Shown: positions 15,079-23,194 of the stretch, in pieces
Numbering within the stretch: the stretch's first letter is position 1
Layout: the number at the start of each line of letters is the position of its first letter
Assembly: GCA_024236415.1 (NCBI GenBank)
Contig: JACKKN010000009.1
Coordinates: 1-64,000, forward strand
Length of the DNA stretch: 64,000 nt
Direction of reading: 5' to 3'
DNA from: Hyphomicrobiales bacterium
GTDB lineage: Bacteria > Pseudomonadota > Alphaproteobacteria > Rhodospirillales > JACKKN01
Position numbers and translations under genes: made by a program
The notes under the pieces: model-generated
Told to the model about the DNA's origin: nothing
The model's database searches: none
The model's input: only the letters and a program-made list of their open reading frames with translations

Positions 15079-15336
15079 GTTCTATCTCCCAATGGTGTTG
15101 CCGTTGTTCTTCCGGTTCCATCCCGGACTTTGCCCCGAAAGGAGATCATAGTACCGCGCCAATAACATTCAAAGACCGGAATCATTCCGCCAAGAAGACA
15201 ACCTTTCGTTCCTTATCTTTCGTGAATAATTCGTTTTCTTGTCTTGCACTGCAAAAATACCGGCCAAGGGAATTGCGACCGGCCGCGGCCCGCGAACCGG
15301 GTTCCTGCGCCCAGCGCCGCGCAGTAGATTGACGCC
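15079..15336. promoter_or_regulatory. Upstream region of the dsrE operon
   Basis: Contains an AT-richer stretch (15140-15260). The RBS of the dsrE-like gene is GGGAGAT on the minus strand just upstream of 15078. No open frame supported. Nothing more specific seen. Confidence 0.35.
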
Positions 15337-15486
15337 ATGTCGGACACTGGACCCCAGCAACCGCAACGCCGTCTGGCCGCCATCGTTGCCGCCGACGTGG
15401 TCGGCTATTCGCGCCTGATCGGCGCCGACGAGGCCGCAACGCTGGCGGCCCTGCGGGCCCTGCGCGCCGCCGGATTGGCGGGGTAG
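15337..15486 (+). pseudogene. Remnant of a class III adenylate/guanylate cyclase (N-terminus only)
   Basis: Forty-nine codons reading MSDTGPQQPQRRLAAIVAAD then VVGYSRLIGADEAATLAALRALRAAG before a TAG. RRLAAI.AADVVGYSRL.GADE..TL..L is the standard opening of alphaproteobacterial CHD-domain cyclases of 300-600 residues; here the Mg-binding Asp and SRL motif are present but everything after the first helix is missing. The next gene begins at once on the other strand, so the rest was deleted. It could still be translated, but as a catalytic fragment it is non-functional. Confidence 0.75.
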
Positions 15487-15495
15487 CGGCGCCGG

Positions 15496-17184
15496 CTACA
15501 GGAAGTAGATCACCAGGTACCCGGCCAGGACCACCAGCACCCAGGACACCATGGTGCCGGCGTGGGAGGTGCGCGACAGCACGCCCAGCTCGCTGGCGTG
15601 GCCCTGCAGGAACTCGACGATGCTGTTCAGGCCGCCCAGGACGCCGCGGCGCCAGACCCCGTCGGCGGTGGCGATGGCCGGCACGATCTCGCGCACGGCG
15701 CGCGGCAGCAACCGCCGGTAGGTCCACTCGGCGTCGATGTTGATGCCCGGCAGCTCGGGCGGATAGAGCCCGGTCAGCTTCAGCGCGGTGAAGGCGAGCG
15801 CCGAGAAGAACAGCAGCTGGCTCTGGGTCAGCACGTGGGCGGCGGTGTAGGGCTCGTAGTCCACCGGCATGGGCAGCAGGCTGTACAGCACCCAGGGGTA
15901 GGAGCCGTTGAAGATGCAGATCGCCGCCGCCAGCCCCATGGCCAGCAGCATGTTGCGCGGCGCCTCCTGGCAGCGGATGCCGGAATCGTGGGCGAAGAAG
16001 GCGAAGAACGGGATCTTGATGCCGGCGTGGTGGAACACGCCGGCCGAGGCGAACAGCAGCGCCAGCCAGACCCAGTCGTGGCCTTCCTCCAGCGCCGAGA
16101 CCATGACCATGGACTTGGACACGAAGCCCGAGAAAAGCGGGAAGGCCGAGATCGACGCCGCGCCGACGATGCAGAACGTGGTGGTCATCGGCATGGACTT
16201 GTACAGGCCGCCCAGCTCCGATCCGTTGATCTTGCCGGTGCGGTACAGCACCGCGCCCATGGACATGAACAGCAGTCCCTTGAAGATCACGTCGTTGAAG
16301 GCGTGGCTGACGGCGCCGTTGATGCCCAGGTCGGTGCCCAGGCCGACCCCGACCACCATGAAGCCCACCTGGTTGATCAGGCTGTAGGCGAGCACCCGGC
16401 GCAGGTCGTTCTCGATCACCGCGAAGAAGATGGGGAACATGGCCATGGTGGCGCCGATGTAGATCAGCAGATCGGTACCCGGGAAGCACCGCGCCAGGGC
16501 GAACACCGCGACCTTGGTGGTGAAGGCGCTGAGGAACACGGACCCGGTGGGCGTGGCCTCGGCGTAGGCGTCGGTCAGCCAGTTGTGCAGCAGCGGCCAG
16601 GCGCTCTTGATGCCCAGCGCCAGGAAGATCAGCCAGGCGCCGGCCCCGTGCAGGGCGATGGTGTCGAAGGCGATGGACCCGGTGTCGTTGAGGCGCACCA
16701 GCACGCCCGCCAGCAGCATGACGCCGGACAGGACCTGGATCAGCAGGTAGCGCATGGCCGAGCGCCGGGCCCGGTCCGTGCGCCGCGCCAGCACCAGGAA
16801 GGCCGAGGTGACGGCCAGCATCTCCCAGAACAGGAACAGGGTGATCATCTCGCCGGCGAACACGGCACCCAGGGCGCTGCCGGCGTACAACAGCCCGGCC
16901 ACGTGCTGGGTCGTGTCGCGCAGGTGCAGGGAAAACAGGATGCCCAGGAACGCCGCCAGGTGGAACAGGTAGCCGAACAGCAGGCTCATCTTGTCGACCC
17001 GCAGCAGCTGCAGCGACTGGTCGAACAGGGCGACGGACAGCAGGTCGCCCGACGGCAGGCCGGCCAGGTTCACGGCGCCGGCCACCGGCACCATCAGCAT
17101 CAGGGCCGTGCGCAGCCAGCCGCGCGTGACCAGGGCCAGCAGGGCGCCGACGTAGAAGATGGCGAACGGGGGCAGGCTAGTCAT
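15496..17184 (-). CDS. Mrp/NuoL-type proton-conducting subunit (third D-like paralogue)
   Basis: A 562-residue polytopic protein of the Proton_antipo_M family, with about 14 membrane helices. Core signatures: EMITLFLFWEMLAVTSAFLV (near residue 112, the conserved membrane Glu), ALGIKSAWPLLHNWLTDAYAEATPTGSVFLSAFTTKVAVF (near 190-230, with the Lys and TK motifs), and NDLRRVLAYSLINQVGFM. It is the last gene of the operon and ends with an extra C-terminal region (EWTYRRLLPRAVREIV, then one more helix) typical of stand-alone D-like antiporter subunits. Overlaps the small membrane gene by 8 bases. Confidence 0.88.
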   Translation of the reverse strand: MTSLPPFAIFYVGALLALVTRGWLRTALMLMVPVAGAVNLAGLPSGDLLSVALFDQSLQLLRVDKMSLLFGYLFHLAAFLGILFSLHLRDTTQHVAGLLYAGSALGAVFAGEMITLFLFWEMLAVTSAFLVLARRTDRARRSAMRYLLIQVLSGVMLLAGVLVRLNDTGSIAFDTIALHGAGAWLIFLALGIKSAWPLLHNWLTDAYAEATPTGSVFLSAFTTKVAVFALARCFPGTDLLIYIGATMAMFPIFFAVIENDLRRVLAYSLINQVGFMVVGVGLGTDLGINGAVSHAFNDVIFKGLLFMSMGAVLYRTGKINGSELGGLYKSMPMTTTFCIVGAASISAFPLFSGFVSKSMVMVSALEEGHDWVWLALLFASAGVFHHAGIKIPFFAFFAHDSGIRCQEAPRNMLLAMGLAAAICIFNGSYPWVLYSLLPMPVDYEPYTAAHVLTQSQLLFFSALAFTALKLTGLYPPELPGINIDAEWTYRRLLPRAVREIVPAIATADGVWRRGVLGGLNSIVEFLQGHASELGVLSRTSHAGTMVSWVLVVLAGYLVIYFL

Positions 17185-17446
17185 CGTAATAGTCTTCCCC
17201 GCGCATCAGCACCTTGCGCAGTTCCTTGGCCACCAGGACCAGCACCACGCAGGCGCAGAAACCGTAGATGGCGTGGAACCCGAACAGGGCCTCCCACGGA
17301 TGGTCCACGTGGCGGTGGATCACGAAATCCAGCACGAAGGTGACCACGCAGGCGATCCCCAGGGCGTAGATGACCAGGCGCACGTTGCGCGGATTGTCGA
17401 ACACGTGGCGCTTGCCGTCTTCCGGGTGCGGTGTGGTTTCCTGCAT
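17177..17446 (-). CDS. Small two-helix membrane protein in the mrp operon
   Basis: An 89-residue protein with two hydrophobic helices (about residues 23-43 and 55-73) joined by DFVIHRHVDHPWEALFGFHAIYG, rich in His, and a charged cytoplasmic tail (KELRKVLMRGEDYYDD). Not one of the seven canonical Mrp subunits, but proteins of this shape recur beside D-like subunits in proteobacteria. It sits between two D-like genes, 24 bases after one and overlapping the next by 8, so it is almost certainly an accessory part of the same complex. Confidence 0.75.
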   Translation of the reverse strand: MQETTPHPEDGKRHVFDNPRNVRLVIYALGIACVVTFVLDFVIHRHVDHPWEALFGFHAIYGFCACVVLVLVAKELRKVLMRGEDYYDD

Positions 17447-17470
17447 GGCACGCTTCCCAGTGCTGGTTGG

Positions 17471-18985
17471 CTAGTGTGGGCTCACCACCTGTCGCATCAG
17501 GTCGAACAGGGGGTCCGGATAGAAGAACAGGACGACGCTGCCGGTCACCGTGATCGCGATGGCGATCAGGCAGGCCAGCGGCGCCTCGCGGATGCCGTCG
17601 GCCGGGGCGGGCGCGTGGCCGTGGTCCCCTTCATCCTGCCCGTCCGCCGCTGGCTCGGGCTCGGGCGGCGCCGCGAAGAAGCCGCGCAGGGGGATCGGCA
17701 GCAGGTAGGCGACGTTGAGCAGGGAACTGAGCATCAGCACCCCGACGAAGAACATCTTGTCGGCCTCCAGCGCGCCCAGGGCCAGGTACCACTTGCTCCA
17801 CAGCCCGCCCATGGGCGGCAGGCCGATCAGGCTCAGGCTGCCGATCAGGAACGCGGCCATGGTGAACGGCATGGCCCGGCCCAGCCCGCGCATGTCGCTG
17901 ATCTCGGTCTTGTGGCTGGCGACCAGGATGGCGCCGGCGCAGAAGAACAGGGTGATCTTGCCGAAGGCGTGCATGGCGATGTGCATGCCGGCGCCAACCA
18001 CGCTCCACGACGTCACCAGGGTCGCGCCGAGGACGATGTAGGAAAGCTGGCTGATGGTGGAATAGGCCAGCCGCGCCTTCAGGTTGTCCTTGCCCATGGC
18101 CACCAGCGAGGCGATGACTATGGTGGCGGCGGCCATGTACTGCAGCCATTCCGATCCGCCCACGGTGCGCAGCAGGTCGATGCCGAAGACATAGACCGTG
18201 ACCTTCAGCACCGTGAACACCCCGGCCTTGACCACGGCCACGGCATGCAGCAGGGCGCTGACCGGGGTCGGCGCCACCATGGCCGCCGGCAGCCAGCGGT
18301 GGAACGGCATCAGCGCCGCCTTGCCGATGCCGTAGACATAGAGCGCGAACAGCACGCCGATGACCAGGGCCGAGGCCCGCCCCTCCAGGATGCCGCCGTC
18401 GGTGAAGTCCAGGGTCCCGGTCAGGGTCCAGGTCCAGATGATGGCGAACAGTTGAAAACAGATCGAGGTGCCCAGCAGGATGCCCAGGTAGGTGCGGCCC
18501 GAGCGCCGCGCCTCCTCGGTGCCGTGGTGGGTGACCAGCGGGAAGGTGGAGACCGTCAGCACCTCGTAGAACAGGAACAGGGTCAGCATGTTGCCGGCGA
18601 AGGCGATGCCGAGGGCTGACGCAATCGCCACGGCGAAGAAGGTGTAGAACCGAGTCTGGTTTTCCTCGTGGTGGCCGCGCATGTAGCCGATGGAGTACAC
18701 CGACGTGACGATCCACAGGAAGCTGGCGATGAGGGCGAAGATCATGCCCAGGGGCTCGACCCGGAAGGCGATCGAGAGGCCCGGCAGCATCTGGAACAGG
18801 GTCGCCTCGGGCCGTGCCCCGGCGGCCACGGACGGTAGCACCTGGACCACCAGCAGGAAGGTCGCCGTGGCGGTCAGCAGGGTCACGGCCTCGCGCAGGT
18901 TGGGCCACGGGCCGGCAAGCTGGATCCCCGCCGCCCCCACCAGGGGCAGGGCCATGGCCAGCAGCATGGCGGTCTCGGGGCTCAT
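17471..18985 (-). CDS. mrpD: Monovalent cation/H+ antiporter subunit D-like protein (second copy)
   Basis: A 504-residue Proton_antipo_M protein with about 14 helices. Signatures: MLTLFLFYEVLTVSTFPLVTHHGTEEARRS (membrane Glu and TF motif near residue 125), YGIGKAALMPFHRWLPAAMVAPTPVSALLHAVAVVKAGVF (near 215-255, the Lys and His/Lys of the proton path), and KDNLKARLAYSTISQLSYI. A cytoplasmic acidic/His loop (AAPPEPEPAADGQDEGDHGH) lies near residue 450. Start ATG 18985 overlaps the upstream D gene by 4 bases (ATGA). Probably supplies one of the antiporter-like modules otherwise given by MrpA. Confidence 0.88.
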   Translation of the reverse strand: MSPETAMLLAMALPLVGAAGIQLAGPWPNLREAVTLLTATATFLLVVQVLPSVAAGARPEATLFQMLPGLSIAFRVEPLGMIFALIASFLWIVTSVYSIGYMRGHHEENQTRFYTFFAVAIASALGIAFAGNMLTLFLFYEVLTVSTFPLVTHHGTEEARRSGRTYLGILLGTSICFQLFAIIWTWTLTGTLDFTDGGILEGRASALVIGVLFALYVYGIGKAALMPFHRWLPAAMVAPTPVSALLHAVAVVKAGVFTVLKVTVYVFGIDLLRTVGGSEWLQYMAAATIVIASLVAMGKDNLKARLAYSTISQLSYIVLGATLVTSWSVVGAGMHIAMHAFGKITLFFCAGAILVASHKTEISDMRGLGRAMPFTMAAFLIGSLSLIGLPPMGGLWSKWYLALGALEADKMFFVGVLMLSSLLNVAYLLPIPLRGFFAAPPEPEPAADGQDEGDHGHAPAPADGIREAPLACLIAIAITVTGSVVLFFYPDPLFDLMRQVVSPH

Positions 18986-20463
18986 GGTCCGTTCCCCAGC
19001 AGGGCCGCCGCGGCGTCGCGGGCGATGCCCAGGGTGGTGGCGGCGTCGATGCCGAAATAGATGCTGCACCCGGCCAGGAACCACATGGGCAGCACCATCG
19101 ACAGGGGCGCCTCGCGCACGTCGCCGCGATAGGACGGCAGGGGCTGGAAGTAGGCCACCTCGACCACCTTCCACACATAGACGATGGCCAGCAGCGAACT
19201 GAGCAGGATCAGTACCGCCAGCGGCCAGGCGCCCGTCTCCAGGGCCGCCTGGATCAGGGTCCACTTGCTGATGAAGCCGACCGTGGCCGGCACGCCGATC
19301 AGGCTCAGCCCGCCGACCACGAAGGCGGCCATGGTCACCGGCATGGCCCGGCCCAGGCCGGCGAAGGCCTCGACCCGCACCGACCCGGTGCGCATGAACA
19401 CGCAGCCCACGGCCATGAACAGGGCGCCCTTCATGATGGCGTGGTTGAACAGGTGGATGATGCCGGCGCTGATGCCGGTGGCGGTGGCCATGCTGACGCC
19501 CAGGATCATGTAGCCGACCTGGGCCAGGGACGAGAACGCCAGCAGTCGCTTGACGTTGTCCTGGAAGATGGCGACCAGCGAGGCCACGAACATGGCCAGC
19601 AGGGCCAGCACCATCAGCACGTCGCCGATCTCCTGGGCGTGGATCACGTCGGCCTTGCCGAACACCGTGAACAGGATGCGCAGCAGCACGTAGATGGCCA
19701 CCTTGGTGGCCGTCGAGGCCAGGAACACGGTCACCACCGACGGCGCGAAGGCGTAGGCGTTGGGCAGCCAGGTGTGCAGGGGAAACAGCGCCAGCTTGAG
19801 GCTGATCCCCACGGTGAGGAAGCCCAGCGCCACCAGGATGGTGCGCGTGCCCGCCACCTCGGGCACGCGGGCGGCCAGGTCGGCCAGGTTGAGCGTGCCG
19901 GTCATCATGTACATGAGGCCGACGCCGATGATGTAGAAGGTGGCGCCGATGGTGCCCATGATCAGGTAGCGGTAGGCCGCCGTCAGGGCGCGCCGGTCGC
20001 TGGCCAGGCTGATCAGCACGTAGGACGACAGGGACGAGATTTCCAGGAACACGAACAGGTTGAACGCGTCACCGGTGACCGAGATGCCCAGCAGCCCTGC
20101 CAGGCTGAGCAGGAACATGGTGTAGAACAGCGGCCGGCGGCGGACGCCGATCTCGTGGGCGATGCTGCGCCGGGAGTAGGCCAGCGACAGGGCGCCGATG
20201 CCCGACACGATCACCGCCATGAAGGCGCCGATGCGGTCGATGCGGTACTCGATGCCCCAGGGCGCCGCCCAGTCGCCGATGGAATAGATGATGGTGCCGT
20301 GGTCCAGCACCTGGGTCAGGACCGCCAGGGCCAGGGCGAACGAGGTCCAGGTGACCACCAGGGCCAGGCTCCAGGCCGGCAGGCCGCGCCGCATGACCGC
20401 GCAGAACGGCGCCGACATCAGCGGCAGCACCACCATCAGGACCGGCAGGTGCGGCGAGGTCAA
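18982..20463 (-). CDS. mrpD: Mrp antiporter subunit D
   Basis: A 493-residue MrpD/NuoN-like protein: NLFVFLEISSLSSYVLISLASDRRALTAA (membrane Glu near residue 140), GISLKLALFPLHTWLPNAYAFAPSVVTVFLASTATKVAIYVL (near 215-255) and QDNVKRLLAFSSLAQVGYMILG. These match MrpD closely. The start is taken as TTG at 20463, which overlaps the mrpC stop in the string ATTGA; the first ATG is at 20436 and would cut the opening PHLPVL, a segment conserved at the start of MrpD. Confidence 0.9.
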   Translation of the reverse strand: MTSPHLPVLMVVLPLMSAPFCAVMRRGLPAWSLALVVTWTSFALALAVLTQVLDHGTIIYSIGDWAAPWGIEYRIDRIGAFMAVIVSGIGALSLAYSRRSIAHEIGVRRRPLFYTMFLLSLAGLLGISVTGDAFNLFVFLEISSLSSYVLISLASDRRALTAAYRYLIMGTIGATFYIIGVGLMYMMTGTLNLADLAARVPEVAGTRTILVALGFLTVGISLKLALFPLHTWLPNAYAFAPSVVTVFLASTATKVAIYVLLRILFTVFGKADVIHAQEIGDVLMVLALLAMFVASLVAIFQDNVKRLLAFSSLAQVGYMILGVSMATATGISAGIIHLFNHAIMKGALFMAVGCVFMRTGSVRVEAFAGLGRAMPVTMAAFVVGGLSLIGVPATVGFISKWTLIQAALETGAWPLAVLILLSSLLAIVYVWKVVEVAYFQPLPSYRGDVREAPLSMVLPMWFLAGCSIYFGIDAATTLGIARDAAAALLGNGP

Positions 20464-20822
20464 TCTTCCTGCTCCTGCTCGTAGCGGTCGATCTCGTCCT
20501 CCTCGACGCTGCCGTAGGCGTCGCGGATGCGCACCACCAGCGCCAGTCCGAGCGCGGTGGTGGCGACGCCGACCACGATGGCGGTCAGGATCAGCACGTG
20601 GGGCAGGGGGTTCGAGTACAAGGTGACCGCGTCGCTGAGGATGGGCGCCGAGCCTCCCTCGACCTTGCCCATGGAGATGTAGAACACGAACACCGAGACC
20701 TGGAAGATGTTCAGGCCGACGATCTTCTTCACCAGGTTGCCCTGGGCGATGACTACATAGAACCCGGCCATCATCAGGATCACCACGATCCAGTAGTTGA
20801 ACAGTCCCCAATCGACGCTCAT
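20460..20822 (-). CDS. mrpC: Mrp antiporter subunit C
   Basis: A 120-residue NuoK-like subunit with three helices: WIVVILMMAGFYVVIAQGNL, IVGLNIFQVSVFVFYISM and LPHVLILTAIVVGVATTALGLALVV, matching MrpC/MnhC. The usual glutamate-bearing NuoK helix is replaced by the Q/K-rich pattern of MrpC. An acidic C-terminal tail (SVEEDEIDRYEQEQED) extends past the family core. Start ATG 20822 overlaps the upstream gene by 4 bases and its end overlaps mrpD by 4 bases. Confidence 0.92.
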   Translation of the reverse strand: MSVDWGLFNYWIVVILMMAGFYVVIAQGNLVKKIVGLNIFQVSVFVFYISMGKVEGGSAPILSDAVTLYSNPLPHVLILTAIVVGVATTALGLALVVRIRDAYGSVEEDEIDRYEQEQED

Positions 20823-21799
20823 GACCGCTTCTCGTCGTTGGGGTCCACCGGCAGCAGGCGGGCGAAGGTGAAGAAGATGGTGACCATGGCCGCGGCCACG
20901 GTGATGCCCACCCCCAGCTCGATGGTGAAGATGCCCCAGTGCTGGCCGTGCAGGTGGTCGTGGGCCAGCACCGAGTAGTTCAGGAAGTTGCCGCCCATGA
21001 CCAGCCCGGCGACGCCGGTGCCGGCGTACATCAGCACGCCCAGGGCCAGGCCCAGGCGGGTCATCCATTCGGGCACGGCGCGCCGCGCGGTGTCGATGCC
21101 GAAGATCAGCCCGTACAGGATCAGGGCGCTGGCGAAGATGACCCCGGCCTGGAACCCGCCGCCGGGGCCGTAATCGCCGTGGAACTGGACGTACAGCGCG
21201 AACAGCATGATCAGGGGGATGATCAGCTTGGTCAGCACGCGCAGCACCGGCTTGCTGCTCATGGTGTCGGCCCAGCGCTCGTTCAGGCGCGCGTCGTGGT
21301 TCAGGGACCGGCGCCGGCGGATGCGGCCGATCAGCGCGATGACCCCGACCGCGGCGGTGAAGATCACGGTCACCTCGCCCAGGGTGTCGAAACCGCGGTA
21401 GCTGGCCAGCACCGAGGTGACCACGTTGGGCGGGCCCACCTCGTGCGCCGAATCGTTCATGTAGCGGGGCACCACGTGGTGGTGGATGGGCGCGTCCGGG
21501 TCGCCGTATTCGGGCATGTCCAGGGTGCCGTAGACCAGGGCCGCGCCGGTCACGGTGACGATGGCGATGGACAGCAGGTTGGTGTGGCGCGACGGCTTCT
21601 CCTGGGTGCCGGTCAGGGCCAGGGTGGCCAGCATCAGCACGGTGGCGATGCCGGCGCCCACCGCGGCCTCGGTGAAGGCCACGTCGACGGCGTCCATGAT
21701 CACGTACAGGAAGGCGGCCAGCAGGCTGTAGATGCCGCTCAGCATCACCACCGCGAACAGGTTGCGCATGCGGATCAGGCCGATGCCGATCACCGTCAT
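20819..21799 (-). CDS. mrpB: Fused MrpA C-terminal (DUF4040) and MrpB subunit
   Basis: A 326-residue protein. Residues 1-65 are the DUF4040/MbhD segment that forms the MrpA C-terminus (MRNLFAVVMLSGIYSLLAAFLYVIMDAVDVAFTEAAVGAGI), then an MbhE-like region, and from about 185 the MrpB domain (LIIPLIMLFALYVQFHGDYGPGGGFQAGVIFASALILYG). The family normally starts about 12 residues earlier; here the upstream codons read IEDAIHFVILFF in frame from an ATA at 21835 that overlaps the mrpG stop, with no standard start. The ATG at 21799 is given but the true start may be upstream. Confidence 0.88.
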   Translation of the reverse strand: MTVIGIGLIRMRNLFAVVMLSGIYSLLAAFLYVIMDAVDVAFTEAAVGAGIATVLMLATLALTGTQEKPSRHTNLLSIAIVTVTGAALVYGTLDMPEYGDPDAPIHHHVVPRYMNDSAHEVGPPNVVTSVLASYRGFDTLGEVTVIFTAAVGVIALIGRIRRRRSLNHDARLNERWADTMSSKPVLRVLTKLIIPLIMLFALYVQFHGDYGPGGGFQAGVIFASALILYGLIFGIDTARRAVPEWMTRLGLALGVLMYAGTGVAGLVMGGNFLNYSVLAHDHLHGQHWGIFTIELGVGITVAAAMVTIFFTFARLLPVDPNDEKRS

Positions 21800-21831
21800 G
21801 AAGAACAGGATGACGAAGTGGATCGCGTCCT

Positions 21832-22185
21832 CTATGGCGCACCGTCCCCGCCGGGCCCGGCGCTGCTGGAGTCCTCGAGTTCTCCGTCCACCTGCGGCTC
21901 GACCCCGCCCTGCAGGGCGGCCCGGGCCAGGGCGTGGGTGGCGGTGGGGCTGGTGAAGACGATGAACACGACGATGAAGATCAGCTTGACGGTGACCAGG
22001 GTCGGCCCGGCCTGGAACATGAGGCCCAGCAGGATCATGCCCATGCCCATGGTGTCGATCATGCCGGCGCCGTGCATGCGCGCGAACACGTCCGGCAGGC
22101 GCAGCAGGCCGATGGCGCCGATCAGGCAGGTCACCGATCCCAGCACGATGCAGATCCAGCTCAGGACGTCGAACAGGGTGTCCAT
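21832..22185 (-). CDS. mrpG: Mrp antiporter subunit G
   Basis: A 117-residue subunit with three helices: LSWICIVLGSVTCLIGAIGLLRLPDVFARMHGAG (the MrpG RLPD..AR.HA motif), MGMGMILLGLMFQAG and VKLIFIVVFIVFTSPTATHALARAA. It then has an acidic/Ser-rich tail. Start ATG at 22185 overlaps the mrpF stop by one base (TGATG); a GTG three bases earlier is also possible. In Mrp complexes G sits with E and F in the cation-coupled half. Confidence 0.93.
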   Translation of the reverse strand: MDTLFDVLSWICIVLGSVTCLIGAIGLLRLPDVFARMHGAGMIDTMGMGMILLGLMFQAGPTLVTVKLIFIVVFIVFTSPTATHALARAALQGGVEPQVDGELEDSSSAGPGGDGAP

Positions 22186-22472
22186 CACGGCTCGCTCCGC
22201 CCGTCGTGGTCGCCGGGGGCGCCCAGGCTCGAATACTTGGTGTACTTGGTCACCGCCAGGGTGGCGATGAAGTTGATCAGGGCGTAGACCAGGGCGATGT
22301 CCAGGAACTCGGGCCGGCCGCTGAGGAATCCGTATACGGCGATCAACATCACCGTCAGGGTGCCGACCGTGTTCACGGCCAGGATGCGGTCGAACACCGT
22401 GGGCCCGGCCAGGGCGCGAATCATTGCCAGGCCGGTGACCACCAGCAGGGCGGCAGTGGCGGCGGCAAACAT
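22185..22472 (-). CDS. mrpF: Mrp antiporter subunit F
   Basis: A 95-residue subunit with three helices: FAAATAALLVVTGLAMIRALAGPTVFDRILAVNTVGTL (the MrpF R...GP...DR..A.N motif), VMLIAVYGFLSG and FLDIALVYALINFIATLAVTKY. MrpF is needed for assembly and may take part in Na+ transport. Overlaps mrpE by one base (TGATG) and mrpG by one base. A polar tail KYSSLGAPGDHDGRSEP ends the protein. Confidence 0.93.
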   Translation of the reverse strand: MFAAATAALLVVTGLAMIRALAGPTVFDRILAVNTVGTLTVMLIAVYGFLSGRPEFLDIALVYALINFIATLAVTKYTKYSSLGAPGDHDGRSEP

Positions 22473-22996
22473 CAGCCCGTCCCCCCGGTCCGGTCTCCGG
22501 CCCGGTCCTTGGGCAGGGCGCCGGGCCCGTCCACCAGGGCGGTCGCGCGGCGGTCCATTTCGCCGTTGGCCAGGCCCTCGGCCGCGCCCCGGGTCAGGGC
22601 ATGGACCGTGATCTCGCCGTCGTTGACATCGATGCTGACGGTGCCCGGGGTCAGTGTGATGGCGTTGGCGTAGACCACATGGCCCAGCTCGTCGCTCTGG
22701 CCGGCCTTGACCCGGAACACCAGGCGCTGGATCGGCAGCTTGGGGTCCAGGATGACCTTGGCCACGTCCAGGTTGGCCTTGATGATCTCCCACGTCAGCC
22801 ACGGCCAGAACCAGGTGCCGCGCAGGGTCAGGTGCACGGGATGACCCTCGTGGTCGATCACCTCCATGCGCAGGGCGACCACCACGGCAATGCCGACGGA
22901 GATCAGCCCGAGGATCAGCAGAAGCGCCTTGAAGTAGCCCGACAGCAACAGCCAGAAAAGGGAAAGGAAAATGCCCAGACTTATGGCGTGGATCAA
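22472..22996 (-). CDS. mrpE: Mrp antiporter subunit E
   Basis: A 174-residue MrpE protein. Two N-terminal helices (IHAISLGIFLSLFWLLLSGYF and LLLILGLISVGIAVVVALRM) are followed by the MrpE soluble domain: TWEIIKANLDVAKVILDPKLPI, VVYANAITLTPGTVSIDVNDGEITVHALT. First gene of the nine-gene operon E-F-G-A'B-C-D-D-small-D, whose genes overlap or nearly touch. The complex should exchange Na+ or K+ for H+ for pH and salt control. Promoter presumably in 22997-23120. Confidence 0.93.
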   Translation of the reverse strand: MIHAISLGIFLSLFWLLLSGYFKALLLILGLISVGIAVVVALRMEVIDHEGHPVHLTLRGTWFWPWLTWEIIKANLDVAKVILDPKLPIQRLVFRVKAGQSDELGHVVYANAITLTPGTVSIDVNDGEITVHALTRGAAEGLANGEMDRRATALVDGPGALPKDRAGDRTGGTG

Positions 22997-23119
22997 TGAA
23001 TTCCCCCAGTCATTTGATTCAGCGTCATTTTATTCTTGCGGCGTCCTGCCGTGGCAGCGCCGTCGTCCCCGGGTCCAGGAACGCCGACGAGAATAATTTC
23101 GCCGCCTGAGGGAGGCCAG

Positions 23120-23158
23120 AAAAAAATGGCCCGGAACGCCGATTTCTGGCGTTCCGGG
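23120..23158 (-). terminator. Intrinsic terminator of the thiamine-precursor transporter operon
   Basis: On the minus strand CCCGGAACGCC and GGCGTTCCGGG form a perfect 11-bp stem with a 7-base loop, followed after CCA by seven T residues (plus A-run 23120-23126). It lies 36 bases past the thiY stop. Confidence 0.9.
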
Positions 23159-23194
23159 TTGGTCCGCCCGGATTGGACAACGGTCGCGCGTGGT

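Noticed and set aside
15562..19264. Long plus-strand frames across the mrp operon
   Set aside because: Gln/His/Gly-rich products with no known fold; the minus strand encodes membrane proteins with conserved motifs.
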